A stretch of DNA of 64,000 nt. Source: Dryocola sp051307055 (lineage in GTDB: Bacteria; Pseudomonadota; Gammaproteobacteria; Enterobacterales; Enterobacteriaceae). The DNA is taken from NCBI RefSeq assembly GCF_051307055.1, contig NZ_CP149994.1:1116001-1180000 (forward strand), given 5' to 3'. Below are positions 34,928 through 44,227 of this stretch, one piece after another. Position 1 is the stretch's first letter; each line of letters opens with the position of its first letter. Position numbers and translations under genes: made by a program. Under the pieces are notes generated by a model, which ran no database searches, had not been told where the DNA came from, and saw only the letters and a list, made by a program, of their open reading frames with translations.

Positions 34928-36193
34928 ATGAAAAAGCTGACGTTAAGTCTTATTACCTTAGCGCTTGCGGGCATCACCAACGCCGCGCTTGCCGATACCC
35001 TGCGCATGGAATGCCCGATTTCCCCCGGCGGTAAGGAATACTGCAACTACGTCAAAGACCGTTTCGAAAAGCAAACCAGCAACAAGCTGGAATTTATCGA
35101 ATTCCCGGCGGCCTCGGATGAAAAACTGGCGCTGCTGCAGCAGCTGTTCGCTGCCAAAGATGAAAAAGCGGTGGATCTGTTCCAGTCCGACACCATCTGG
35201 GTAGGGCTGCTCGACAGGCAGACGCTCGATTTAACCGATGCGGTTGCCGACATGAAAGACGACTTCTTCCCCGGCCCGTGGGCGAACGACACGGTGAACG
35301 GTAAAGTGAAAGCGATCCCGGCTTATCTGGACACCGGCGTGCTCTACTACCGCAAAGATCTGCTGGAAAAATACAAAGAGCAGCCGCCGAAAACCTGGGC
35401 AGATCTGACGCGTATCGCTACCAAAATACAGGCGGAAGAGCGCAAGGCCGGCCATAAAAACTTCTGGGGGATGATCTTCCAGGGCAAATCGTATGAAGGG
35501 CTGACCTGTAACGCGCTGGAGTGGATTAACTCTTACGGCGGCGGCACCTTTATCGATGAAAAAGGGAACGTGACCATCAACAATCCTAAGGCCGCAGCGG
35601 CGCTGGATATGGTCGCAGGCTGGATCGGTAAAATTACGCCGAAGGGGGCGCTTGGCTATAAAGAGGAAGAGTCCCGCGCCGTGTTCCAGAACGGCGACGC
35701 GCTGTTTATGCGCAACTGGCCTTACGCTTATCTGCTCTCGCAGGGCGAAGACAGCCCGCTGAAAGGTAAAGTTGGCGTGGCGCCGCTCCCGGCCGGGCCG
35801 GACGGCAAATCTGCCAATGCGCTGGGCGGCTGGCAGTGGTCCGTTAACGCCAACACCAGAAACAAAGAGGCGGCTATCGCCTTGCTGAAGATCCTGACCG
35901 ATGCAGAGTCGCAGAAAATGCAGCTGAAATATCTTGGTTTTTCTCCGACACGTTCCGCGCTCTATGAAGACAAGAGCGTTCTGGAAACCGCGCCGCATCT
36001 GACGATGTTTAAAGAGATCTTCGCCAACGCGGTGCCACGCCCGGCAACGGCGACCAAAAGCCAGTATCCGCGCGTCTCTAACGCCATCTTCAACGTCACG
36101 TTCAAAGTACTTAACGGCGGCACTGACGGGAAAGCTGCCGTGGCGGATCTGCAAAAACGCCTGGAACGCGTGAAAGGCAAGGACTGGCATTAA
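34928..36193 (+). CDS. palE: Alpha-glucoside ABC transporter binding protein (PalE-type)
   Basis: 421 aa family 1 extracellular solute-binding protein. Signal peptide KKLTLSLITLALAGITNAALA with cleavage before DTLRME. The middle has the usual lobe motifs (VDLFQSDTIWVG, PAYLDTGVLYYRKDLL, WGMIFQGKSYEGL). A GAGGAC box 4 bp before the ATG fixes the start at 34928 rather than the in-frame start at 34874. It heads an operon of two permeases, an ATPase and two GH13 enzymes, the layout of the palatinose genes of Erwinia rhapontici as I recall it. Substrate by context: palatinose, trehalulose or a related glucoside. Confidence 0.8.
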   Translation: MKKLTLSLITLALAGITNAALADTLRMECPISPGGKEYCNYVKDRFEKQTSNKLEFIEFPAASDEKLALLQQLFAAKDEKAVDLFQSDTIWVGLLDRQTLDLTDAVADMKDDFFPGPWANDTVNGKVKAIPAYLDTGVLYYRKDLLEKYKEQPPKTWADLTRIATKIQAEERKAGHKNFWGMIFQGKSYEGLTCNALEWINSYGGGTFIDEKGNVTINNPKAAAALDMVAGWIGKITPKGALGYKEEESRAVFQNGDALFMRNWPYAYLLSQGEDSPLKGKVGVAPLPAGPDGKSANALGGWQWSVNANTRNKEAAIALLKILTDAESQKMQLKYLGFSPTRSALYEDKSVLETAPHLTMFKEIFANAVPRPATATKSQYPRVSNAIFNVTFKVLNGGTDGKAAVADLQKRLERVKGKDWH

Positions 36194-37111
36194 TTGGCTC
36201 ATTCAGGCTATCAACAGCGCCGCCGTCGTATCGCGTGGATACTGGTGGCTCCCGCGCTTGTGTTGCTTGCACTGGCGGCCGGCTGGCCGCTGGTGCGTAC
36301 CTTCTTCTTCAGCTTCACCAATGCGATGCTCGATAACCCGTCCGAGTATGAAATGGTGGGGCTGGCGAACTACTACGCCAGCAACGCCGGCGACAGCAGC
36401 GGGGTGCTGGTCGATCCGCTCTGGTGGCAGGCGGTAGGCAATACGCTGTGGTTTACCGTGATGTCGGTTGGTCTTGAATTGCTGTTCGGCATGCTGCTGG
36501 CGCTGCTGATGAATCAGAAGTTTCGCGGCCAGGGGCTGGTGCGCACCGCCATTCTGGTGCCGTGGGCCATCCCGACCATTGTGAGCGCCAAAATGTGGGG
36601 CTGGATGTTCCACGATCAGTACGGCGTGGTGAACGATCTGCTGGCGAAGATCTTTGGCTATCAGGCGCATCTGGCGTGGATTGCTGAACCGTCGCTTTCC
36701 ATGTGGGCGGTGGTCATCGCCGATGTCTGGAAGACCACGCCCTTTATGGCGCTGATGCTGCTGGCGGCGCTGCAGCTTATTCCCAACGATCTTTACGAGG
36801 CGGCCCGGGTGGACGGCGCCAGCGCGTGGCAGCGCTTCAGGCGCATCACGCTGCCGCTGATCATGCCCGCGATGATCGTGGCGCTGATCTTCCGCGTGAT
36901 GGACGCCATGCGCATCTTCGATCTGATATTTGTGCTGACCTCTAACAGCGAGGCTACGATGTCCGTCTCCGGCTACGCGCGCGAGCAGATCGTCTCCTAT
37001 CAGGACATGGGCGTGGGCTCCGCGGCGTCGGTGCTGGTGTTTATAATGGTGGCGGGCATTGCCGCCTGCTTTATCCGCGTCTCACGTTTAAACGAGAAGG
37101 AGAAGCGGTAA
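36194..37111 (+). CDS. palF: ABC sugar permease, MalF-like subunit (PalF-type), TTG start
   Basis: 305 aa with six predicted membrane helices and the binding-protein-dependent EAA loop (EAARVDGASAWQRFRRITLPLIMP). The TTG at 36194 directly follows the palE stop; no other in-frame start occurs before ATG 36329, which would delete the first helix, so TTG is accepted. AAGGA in the palE 3' end lies about 10 bp upstream. It partners PalG-type permease below. Substrate specificity is inferred from the operon only. Confidence 0.82.
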   Translation: MAHSGYQQRRRRIAWILVAPALVLLALAAGWPLVRTFFFSFTNAMLDNPSEYEMVGLANYYASNAGDSSGVLVDPLWWQAVGNTLWFTVMSVGLELLFGMLLALLMNQKFRGQGLVRTAILVPWAIPTIVSAKMWGWMFHDQYGVVNDLLAKIFGYQAHLAWIAEPSLSMWAVVIADVWKTTPFMALMLLAALQLIPNDLYEAARVDGASAWQRFRRITLPLIMPAMIVALIFRVMDAMRIFDLIFVLTSNSEATMSVSGYAREQIVSYQDMGVGSAASVLVFIMVAGIAACFIRVSRLNEKEKR

Positions 37112-37956
37112 TGAAAACCACTCGTCGGCAGCGCAAATTCGCGCAAAATTTTGTGATATATGCCGGGGCGACTTTCGCCGTGTTGTTCTGCGTATTCCCG
37201 TTTTACTACGCGATTGTGACGTCGTTACGCACCGGCCAGGAGCTGTTTTTACCGGCCTATTTACCCAGCGGCTACCACTGGCACAACTACGTGGTGGCGC
37301 TGGTGGATAACGGCATCGCGCGCAGCCTGATGAACTCCGTGCTGGTGGCGACTATTACCGTTGGCATCTGCCTGCTGGTTTCCATCACGGCTTCATTTGC
37401 CCTGGCGCGCGTGCAGTTTCGCGGCCGTAAGTTTTTGTTGTTCACCATTCTTTGCGTCTCGATGTTTCCACAGGTGGCGGTGCTGACCGGCATGTTTGAG
37501 CTGGTGCGTTTCCTGGGGCTTTATAATTCACTCGGCGCGCTCATTCTCTCCTACACCACCTTTTCGCTGCCCTTTACCGTCTGGGTGTTAACGACGTTTA
37601 TGAAGTCGATTCCCGTGGAGCTGGAAGAGGCGGCGATTGTCGACGGGGCGAAAACCTGGACCATCATCCGGCGAGTCTTCGCGCCGATCCTTGCGCCCGC
37701 GCTGGTCACGACCGGGCTGCTGGCGTTTATCGGCGCGTGGAATGAATTCATGTTCGCGCTGACGTTCATTATTTCCGGGGAGAAACGCACCGTGCCGGTG
37801 GCGATAAGCATGTTCAGCGGCGCCTCCACGTTTGAACTCCCCTGGGGCAGCATTATGGCGGCCTCGGTGGTGGTGACGCTGCCGATAATCGTGCTGGTGC
37901 TCATCTTCCAGAAACGTATTGTCAGCGGGCTGACCAGTGGAGCGATTAAGGGATAA
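37111..37956 (+). CDS. palG: ABC sugar permease, MalG-like subunit (PalG-type)
   Basis: 281 aa, six membrane helices, with the EAA loop EEAAIVDGAKTWTIIRRVFAP and the MalG-type GAWNEFMFALTFI motif. The start overlaps the stop of the preceding permease by one base (TAATG), so they are coupled; GAAGGAGAAG precedes it. The C-terminus ends FQKRIVSGLTSGAIKG, typical of MalG-family proteins. Confidence 0.85.
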   Translation: MKTTRRQRKFAQNFVIYAGATFAVLFCVFPFYYAIVTSLRTGQELFLPAYLPSGYHWHNYVVALVDNGIARSLMNSVLVATITVGICLLVSITASFALARVQFRGRKFLLFTILCVSMFPQVAVLTGMFELVRFLGLYNSLGALILSYTTFSLPFTVWVLTTFMKSIPVELEEAAIVDGAKTWTIIRRVFAPILAPALVTTGLLAFIGAWNEFMFALTFIISGEKRTVPVAISMFSGASTFELPWGSIMAASVVVTLPIIVLVLIFQKRIVSGLTSGAIKG

Positions 37957-37958
37957 CT

Positions 37959-39047
37959 ATGGCGCAACTCGTACTCGATAAAATCCAGAAACGCTACGGC
38001 ACCTCGTCAGAAGTGATTAAACCCCTCGATCTTGAAGTGAACAGCGGGGAGTTTGTGGTGGTGGTGGGGCCATCCGGCTGCGGCAAGTCCACGCTGTTAC
38101 GCATGGTGGCGGGGCTTGAGGAGATCAGCGGCGGTGAGATGCGCATTGACGGCACGCGGGTTAACGACGATTCCCCGTCCGAGCGCGGCATCGGCATGGT
38201 GTTCCAGTCTTATGCGCTCTATCCGCACATGACGGTGTATCAGAACATGGCGTTCGCGCTGGAAATGGCGAAGCTGCCGGGCAAGCAGATCGACGAAAAA
38301 GTGCGTGAAAGCGCGCGCATTTTGCAGCTGGAGCATTTACTCGACAGGCGACCTAAAGATCTTTCCGGCGGCCAGCGGCAGCGCGTGGCGATTGGCCGGG
38401 CGATCGTGCGGGAACCAAGCCTGTTTTTGTTCGACGAACCGCTGTCGAACCTGGACGCCTCTTTACGCGTGCAGATGCGTATGGAAATCGCCGCGCTGCA
38501 CAAGCGCATCAACGCCACCATTCTCTACGTCACCCACGATCAGGTCGAAGCGATGACGCTTGCCGACCGCATAGTGGTCCTCAACCAGGGACAAATCGAA
38601 CAGGTGGGTACGCCGCTCGATCTTTACGATCGCCCGGCGAACGAGTTTGTCGCGCAGTTTATCGGTTCGCCAAAAATGAATTTGATTCCGGGCGTGCTGA
38701 CTTACGGTGGCGAGCAGCGCAGCGAGGTGATGCTTGAGAACCGCCAGCAAATTATTTTGCCGATAGCAAGCCCGGGAGAAGCGCAAAGCGTGCGGCTGGG
38801 GATCCGCCCTGAACATATTCAGCTTACCGAGCTTGCCCAGGCGGACGTCGAGGGGGAGGTGCTGTTTGTGGAGCATATGGGCAACGAAACGCTGCTCTAC
38901 GTCAATAGCGGTTACGGTAGCGAACCGTTAGTGATGCGCCATACTGAAAGACTCGAAATCAAACCCGACCAGCGTATCGGCCTGCGTTTACCGCCGGAGA
39001 ACTGCTACCTGTTTGACAGCGAAGGGAAGGCTTTTATGCGCTTTTAA
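37959..39047 (+). CDS. palK: ABC sugar transporter ATPase (PalK/MsmK/UgpC-type)
   Basis: 362 aa. Walker A GPSGCGKST (44-52 region), Q-loop FQSYALYPHMT, signature LSGGQRQRVAIGRA, Walker B LFLFDEPLSNLD and H-loop YVTHDQVEAM are all present. The C-terminal TOBE-type domain (LGIRPEHIQL) is that of CUT1 sugar importers. It couples ATP hydrolysis to the two permeases upstream. 2 bp separate it from the permease stop. Tandem repeats follow directly after it. Confidence 0.87.
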   Translation: MAQLVLDKIQKRYGTSSEVIKPLDLEVNSGEFVVVVGPSGCGKSTLLRMVAGLEEISGGEMRIDGTRVNDDSPSERGIGMVFQSYALYPHMTVYQNMAFALEMAKLPGKQIDEKVRESARILQLEHLLDRRPKDLSGGQRQRVAIGRAIVREPSLFLFDEPLSNLDASLRVQMRMEIAALHKRINATILYVTHDQVEAMTLADRIVVLNQGQIEQVGTPLDLYDRPANEFVAQFIGSPKMNLIPGVLTYGGEQRSEVMLENRQQIILPIASPGEAQSVRLGIRPEHIQLTELAQADVEGEVLFVEHMGNETLLYVNSGYGSEPLVMRHTERLEIKPDQRIGLRLPPENCYLFDSEGKAFMRF

Positions 39048-39048
39048 A

Positions 39049-39770
39049 ATGGTGGATGGCGCTGCGTTACCGAATATAAATGGTGGATGGCGCTGCGCTT
39101 ATCCCCCCTACAAATGCATTCAGACGTAGGTCGGGTAAGCGCAGCGCCACCCGACAAAAAATAGAAAAGAATATAAATGGTGGATGGCGCTGTGCTTATC
39201 CACCCTACAAATGCATTCAGACGTAGGTCGGGTAAGCGCAGCGCCACCCGACAAAAAATAGAAAAGAATATAAATGGTGGATGGCGCTGTGCTTATCCAC
39301 CCTACGAATACATTCAGACGTAGGTCGGGTAAGCGCAGCGCCACCCGACAAAAATAGAAAAGAGTATGAATGGTGGATGGCGCTGCGCTTATCCACCCTA
39401 CGAATGCATTCAGAAGCCGGTCGGGTAAACGCATCGCCACCGGATATAAATGGTGGATGGCGCTGCGCTTATCCACCCTACGAATGCACTCAGAAGCCGG
39501 TCGGGTAAACGCATCGCCACCGGATATAAATGGTGGATGGCGCTGCGCTTATCCACCCTACGAATGCACTCAGAAGCCGGACGGGTAAACGCATCGCCAC
39601 CGGATATAAATGGTGGATGGCGCTGCGCTTATCCACCCTACGAATGCATTCAGAAGCCGGTCGGGTAAACGCATCGTCACCGGATATAAATCATGGATGG
39701 CGCTGCGCTTATCCATCCTGTAAATGCACTCAGACGTAGGTCGGGTAAGCACAGCGCCACCCGACAAAAA
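39049..39770. repeat. Tandem REP-like array inside the pal-type operon
   Basis: Nine copies of a unit beginning TGGTGGATGGCGCTGCGCTT start at about 39049 (short), 39081, 39178, 39275, 39371, 39451, 39531, 39611 and 39691. The first units are 96-97 bp and hold GACGTAGGTCGGGTAAGC plus a GAAAAGAATATAAA spacer; the later four are 80 bp with CAGAAGCCGGTCGGGTAAAC and CCACCGGATATAAA. Each unit pairs a GGTGG...CCACC palindrome with an inverted partner (GCGCAGCGCCACCCGAC), the form of enterobacterial REP/BIME elements. Because 80 is not a multiple of three, the ORFs crossing it are accidental. Confidence 0.9.
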
Positions 39771-39781
39771 GGAGGGAAGAG

Positions 39782-41422
39782 GTGGAAAAAAAATGGTGGC
39801 ATAACGCGGTGGTGTACCAGATATATCCGCGCAGTTTTATGGACAGCAACGGCGACGGCATCGGCGACCTTGCCGGTATCATCAGCAAACTCGACTACCT
39901 TCAGCAGCTCGGCATTAATTTAATCTGGCTTTCGCCGGTCTACCGCTCGCCGATGGACGATAACGGTTACGACATCTCCGACTACGAAGACATTGCCGCC
40001 GAGTTCGGCACCATGGCGGAGATGGAAGCGCTGATCCGCCAGGCGAAACAGCGTGATATCCATATCCTGATGGATCTCGTCGTCAACCATACCTCCGATG
40101 AACATCCCTGGTTTATCGAAGCGCTGAAATCCCCGGATAGCCCTTATCGCGACTTCTACATCTGGCGCAAACCGGCGGCCGACGGCGGCCCGCCGAACAA
40201 TTTCCGTTCCTATTTCGGCGGCAGCGGCTGGGCGTATGACGAGGCCAGCGGCGAGTATTATCTGCACCAGTTTTCTAAACGGCAGCCGGATCTCAACTGG
40301 GACAATCCCCGCGTGCATGAAGAAGTCCACGCCATGATGAACCGCTGGCTGGACAAAGGGATCGGCGGCTTCCGCATGGACGTTATCGACCTGATCGGAA
40401 AAGAGGTGGATAAGCAGATTATGGCGAACGGTAAAAATCTGCACATGCTTATCCGCCAGATGAACCGCGCCACATTCGGTAAAGGTGACTATGTGACGGT
40501 CGGCGAAGCCTGGAGCGCCTCGCCGCAGGATGCGCTGCTTTACAGCGCAAGCGATCGCGAAGAGCTGTCGATGGTTTTCCAGTTCGACCATATCAAACAG
40601 TTCTGGGACGAGCAGGCGGGCAAATGGCGCAGCAAACCGTTTGTGCTGGCGAATTTTAAAGCGGTGATTGAAAAGTGGCAAACGGCGCTTGCCGACCGCG
40701 GCTGGAACTCGCTGTTCTGGAGCAACCACGATCTGCCCCGCGCCGTGTCGAAGTTTGGCGATGAAGGCGAGTTCCGCGAAGCTTCCGCCAAAATGCTGGG
40801 CACCGCGCTGCACTGCCTGAAAGGCACGCCTTATATCTATCAGGGCGAAGAAATCGGCATGACCAACGTGCGCTACGCCACAATCGACGAGTATCGCGAT
40901 ATCGAAAGCCTTAACCTCTACAAAGAGCGGCTGACGGACGGCTTCAGTCACGATGAGATGATGACCGGGATACACGCCAACGGGCGGGACAATGCGCGCA
41001 CGCCAATGCAGTGGGACGACAGCCCGAACGCCGGATTCACCACCGGTACGCCGTGGATTGCGGTCAACCCCAACTATCGTGAAATCAACGTCGCCGCAGC
41101 CCTGGCCGAGCCGGATTCTATTCTCTGGCATTACCAGAAGCTGGTGGCGCTGCGTAAGCAGTATCCGATTCTGGTCTACGGCGATTTCAGGCCCATACTG
41201 AAAGAACATCCGCAGGTATTCGCCTGGTTAAGAACGCTTGGTGAAGAGCAGCTGCTGGTGGTGAACAACTTTACCCGCGAGCATCTCACGCTTGATATTC
41301 CGCAGGAAATGCAGGCCTGGCACGGCGAATGTCTTATCAGCAACTACGCGCCGCGCGACCAGCTGGCGGTAAGCCTTGAGCTACAACCTTATGAATCATT
41401 TGCATTACTTATCGGGAGGTAA
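39782..41422 (+). CDS. palQ: GH13 alpha-glucosidase, first of two (PalQ-type)
   Basis: 546 aa. GH13 oligo-1,6-glucosidase/isomaltulase type with nucleophile D200 (GFRMDVID), acid/base E242 (TVGEAW) and D317 (SNHDLPR), and LVVNHTSDEHPWF. No signal peptide, so it hydrolyses sugars after import. GTG start with GGAGGG 8 bp before it, at the downstream edge of the REP array. In Erwinia rhapontici the gene in this place (palQ) is reported to be a trehalulose hydrolase. It is 2 bp from the second glucosidase. Confidence 0.85.
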   Translation: MEKKWWHNAVVYQIYPRSFMDSNGDGIGDLAGIISKLDYLQQLGINLIWLSPVYRSPMDDNGYDISDYEDIAAEFGTMAEMEALIRQAKQRDIHILMDLVVNHTSDEHPWFIEALKSPDSPYRDFYIWRKPAADGGPPNNFRSYFGGSGWAYDEASGEYYLHQFSKRQPDLNWDNPRVHEEVHAMMNRWLDKGIGGFRMDVIDLIGKEVDKQIMANGKNLHMLIRQMNRATFGKGDYVTVGEAWSASPQDALLYSASDREELSMVFQFDHIKQFWDEQAGKWRSKPFVLANFKAVIEKWQTALADRGWNSLFWSNHDLPRAVSKFGDEGEFREASAKMLGTALHCLKGTPYIYQGEEIGMTNVRYATIDEYRDIESLNLYKERLTDGFSHDEMMTGIHANGRDNARTPMQWDDSPNAGFTTGTPWIAVNPNYREINVAAALAEPDSILWHYQKLVALRKQYPILVYGDFRPILKEHPQVFAWLRTLGEEQLLVVNNFTREHLTLDIPQEMQAWHGECLISNYAPRDQLAVSLELQPYESFALLIGR

Positions 41423-41424
41423 CG

Positions 41425-43071
41425 ATGGCGAACTGGTGGAAGGAGGCGGTAGCCTACCAGATTTATCCGCGCAGTTTTAAAGACAGTAACGGCGACGGCA
41501 TCGGCGATCTGAACGGCGTCACCGAGAAGCTCGATTACCTGCAGGATCTCGGCATCGATCTGCTCTGGATCTGCCCGATGTACAAATCGCCTAACGATGA
41601 TAACGGCTACGATATCAGCGACTATCAGGCCATCATGGATGAGTTCGGCACCATGGAGGATTTTGACCGCTTGCTGGCAGGCGCTCATGAGCGCGGCATG
41701 CGGCTGATTATCGATCTGGTGGTGAACCACACCTCCGACGAACATCCGTGGTTCCTTGAATCCCGCTCCTCACGCGATAATCCAAAGCGCGACTGGTACA
41801 TCTGGCGCGATGGCAAAAACGGGGCGGAGCCTAACAACTGGGAAGGGATTTTCAAAGGTTCGGCCTGGGAGTTCGATCCCCAGACCGAACAGTATTTCCT
41901 GCATCTGTTCACCCGCCGTCAGCCCGATCTTAACTGGGAAAATCACGACATGCGCGCAGCGGTGTACGACATGATGCGCTGGTGGCTGGATAAAGGCATC
42001 GACGGCTTCCGCATCGACGCTATCGCCCATCTGAAAAAAGAGCCGCTGCTTGCCGATGTCGCTAACCCGGACAAGCTACGCTATGCGCCGTCGATGAAAA
42101 GCCATCTGAATTACGATGGGCTGCTGGACTACGTGGACGATATGAGCCGCAACGTGCTCAAACATTACGATATCGTCACCGTCGGTGAGATGAACGGCCT
42201 GTATGCGGATCGCGCCGAGGAGTGGGTTGGCGAGCACCGCAACAGACTGAGCATGGTATTCCAGTTTGAACATGTGCGCCTGTGGGAACCGGAAGAAGGG
42301 CTACGGCCGGAGCCTGCCGTGCTGAAGAAAATCTTTACCGCCTGGCAGGAGGCGCTGGAAGGAAAAGGCTGGAACGCGCTCTATGTCGAAAATCACGATC
42401 TGACGCGCATCACGTCGCGCTGGGGCGATACCGAGCACCACTGGCGGGAAAGCGCCACCTGCATCGCCGCGCTTTATTTCCTGATGCAGGGCACGCCGTT
42501 TATCTATCAGGGCCAGGAAATCGGCATGACCAATACCCGCTTTGGCGGGGTGGAAGATTTTGACGATGTATCTGCGAAAAATATGTGGCGGGAATTAGCC
42601 GGGCAGGGCAGAAGCGAAGAGGAGATCGTCGCATTTCTGACCAATACAGGGCGCGATAACTCCCGTACGCCGATGCAGTGGAATAACTGGCCCAACGCCG
42701 GATTTAGCGACGGCGAGCCGTGGTTCCCGGTCAATGCCAACTACGAGATGATAAACGTCGCCAGCCAGCAGCAGGACCCGAATTCGGTGCTGAACTTCTA
42801 TCGCGCGCTGATCCAGCTGCGCCGGCAGGAACAAACGCTGATTTACGGGCGCTACGCGCTGGAACTGCCGCAGCACGAACAGATTTACGCCTATCGTCGC
42901 GAGCTAGCAGATGACAGATTCCTGGTACTGTGCAATATGTCTTCGAAGGCCGCCAGCTGGTCGGATATGGAGCTGTCGCTTCAGGGGATGCATTGCGTAC
43001 TGGGGAATTATCCGCGGGTGGATGAGGATTACAGGCTGCACGCCTGGGAGACCCGGGTTTACAGGATTTAA
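41425..43071 (+). CDS. palZ: GH13 alpha-glucosidase, second of two (PalZ, palatinase-type)
   Basis: 548 aa, a paralogue of the preceding gene with the same order of motifs: D198 (GFRIDAIAHL), E255 (TVGEMNG), D325 (VENHDLTR). Differences around the active site (ENHDLT for SNHDLP, ISDYQAIMDEFG) suggest a different substrate preference. Cytoplasmic. GGAGG precedes its ATG. In the pal system the last gene, palZ, is palatinase, and alpha-glucosidase activity of this kind is a known marker of Cronobacter. Last gene of the operon. Confidence 0.85.
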   Translation: MANWWKEAVAYQIYPRSFKDSNGDGIGDLNGVTEKLDYLQDLGIDLLWICPMYKSPNDDNGYDISDYQAIMDEFGTMEDFDRLLAGAHERGMRLIIDLVVNHTSDEHPWFLESRSSRDNPKRDWYIWRDGKNGAEPNNWEGIFKGSAWEFDPQTEQYFLHLFTRRQPDLNWENHDMRAAVYDMMRWWLDKGIDGFRIDAIAHLKKEPLLADVANPDKLRYAPSMKSHLNYDGLLDYVDDMSRNVLKHYDIVTVGEMNGLYADRAEEWVGEHRNRLSMVFQFEHVRLWEPEEGLRPEPAVLKKIFTAWQEALEGKGWNALYVENHDLTRITSRWGDTEHHWRESATCIAALYFLMQGTPFIYQGQEIGMTNTRFGGVEDFDDVSAKNMWRELAGQGRSEEEIVAFLTNTGRDNSRTPMQWNNWPNAGFSDGEPWFPVNANYEMINVASQQQDPNSVLNFYRALIQLRRQEQTLIYGRYALELPQHEQIYAYRRELADDRFLVLCNMSSKAASWSDMELSLQGMHCVLGNYPRVDEDYRLHAWETRVYRI

Positions 43072-43185
43072 GCAACAGAATGGAAGGCGGGACATTCATA
43101 ACCATTTTACGGCAGATAGCGCTTACTCACCCGGTGCAACGCCCTTTCCAGGGCGGGTAAACGAACCCTGGTCGGTAGGGATGAT

Positions 43186-43338
43186 GATTTATCTCTATGG
43201 GCAAACGTGGCGGTATGCGCACAGGCAGGCTCGCTGGTAATTGCCGCATTGCTAACCTTAACGCTGCCAAAGCACTGCGATCTGACGCCGGAAGAGAACC
43301 GTAAGCCAGCCGCAGGCGAGGCACGCGTTGCGGAATAA
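43186..43338 (+). pseudogene. C-terminal fragment of an MFS-type permease gene
   Basis: Reads DLSLWANVAVCAQAGS, LVIAALLTLTLPKHCDL and TPEENRKPAAGEARVAE before TAA 43336-43338. A last membrane helix followed by a charged tail is the typical end of an MFS carrier. No preceding helices are found in the 100 bp before it. It is debris between palZ and rna, mirroring the hydrolase relic on the other side of the sugar locus. Confidence 0.6.
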
Positions 43339-44136
43339 TCAGTAACCCACTGCATCCAGGCGGAACTGCTTAGGGCAGCTGCCTGGATTTTTTTGCGTGG
43401 CGAAGGAGGCGCCGCTTAGCGCGTCGTTAATTTTGTTCGCCTTAAGCGATACCTGCATTTCCGTCAGATACGCCGGATTGCCGTTACAGGTCAGCTTTAC
43501 CGCCTTCACCGCATCGCTTCCCCAGCTTTTATCCAGCGCTTTATTGAACGCTTTTCGCGTGACAACTTTGCCATAGTTTTGTGCCAGGAACTCGCCGAAG
43601 GGGCTTTGTCTGGCCTGCGCGTTAAGGCGCACCATAGCGCCAAAGTAGGCGTTCGGGTCAAAGCCGAAACAAGCCCCGTGCTTTGTAAACTCGTAGCGTT
43701 CCAGGCATGACTGGCCGCCCGCGCCCGGCATCACGCCAGAAAGCTTTGCTGCCATATCGGCTGATAATTCCGCAGCCGGAGCGCTGCATTTTTGCGCGCT
43801 GCGGGCCTCCGCCATATTCGGAACCGGACGTGTGGCGCAGCCGTAGCGCATCCAGCGTTTGTTATCCACGCCGCGTGAGGAAACTGATTTCGGCAGGCCG
43901 GGCCACAGGCCGTGTACCGTAAGGAATGCCCGCTTGTCCGCCTGTTCCCGCTGGAGCTTGCATTCGCCGGGCTCTTTCCGGTTACGCTCATGCATGTTCT
44001 GACAAAAACCTGTCTGCCAGGAGAGCGCCAGCACATAGGTGTCAAAATCGCCGTACTGTTTCGGTTGCAGAGGCCCGGCGTGGGCAAGCTGGATAGCTGC
44101 AAGGGTGATGCTCAGGACAAGCGCGTTTCGCCACAT
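43339..44136 (-). CDS. rna: RNase I, periplasmic T2-family ribonuclease
   Basis: 265 aa with a signal peptide (LVLSITLAAIQLAHA) and both T2 RNase catalytic blocks, FLTVHGLWPGLP (His) and YEFTKHGACFGFD (His, Lys region). Cysteines for disulfides are present. It degrades RNA in the periplasm to nucleotides. Convergent with the pal-type operon and its relic. In E. coli rna is next to rnk. Confidence 0.96.
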   Translation of the reverse strand: MWRNALVLSITLAAIQLAHAGPLQPKQYGDFDTYVLALSWQTGFCQNMHERNRKEPGECKLQREQADKRAFLTVHGLWPGLPKSVSSRGVDNKRWMRYGCATRPVPNMAEARSAQKCSAPAAELSADMAAKLSGVMPGAGGQSCLERYEFTKHGACFGFDPNAYFGAMVRLNAQARQSPFGEFLAQNYGKVVTRKAFNKALDKSWGSDAVKAVKLTCNGNPAYLTEMQVSLKANKINDALSGASFATQKNPGSCPKQFRLDAVGY

Positions 44137-44184
44137 AATGAGGTTCCGTCAGGTGATAATTTCCAGAAGTGGCTTATTAAACCA

Positions 44185-44211
44185 TAAAAAAAGCGCCTCA
44201 CAGAGGCGCTT
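44185..44211 (-). terminator. Terminator of dcuC
   Basis: AAGCGCCTC-ACA-GAGGCGCTT on the minus strand followed by a run of T (plus-strand A-run 44185-44192). Lies 17 bp after the dcuC stop. Confidence 0.9.
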
Positions 44212-44227
44212 ATTCAGCGGGGCGGGA

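Noticed and set aside
39120..39923. ORFs crossing the REP-like array on both strands
   Set aside because: The unit of 80 or 97 bp gives repeated peptides in several frames. Repetition is of DNA, not of a protein domain.
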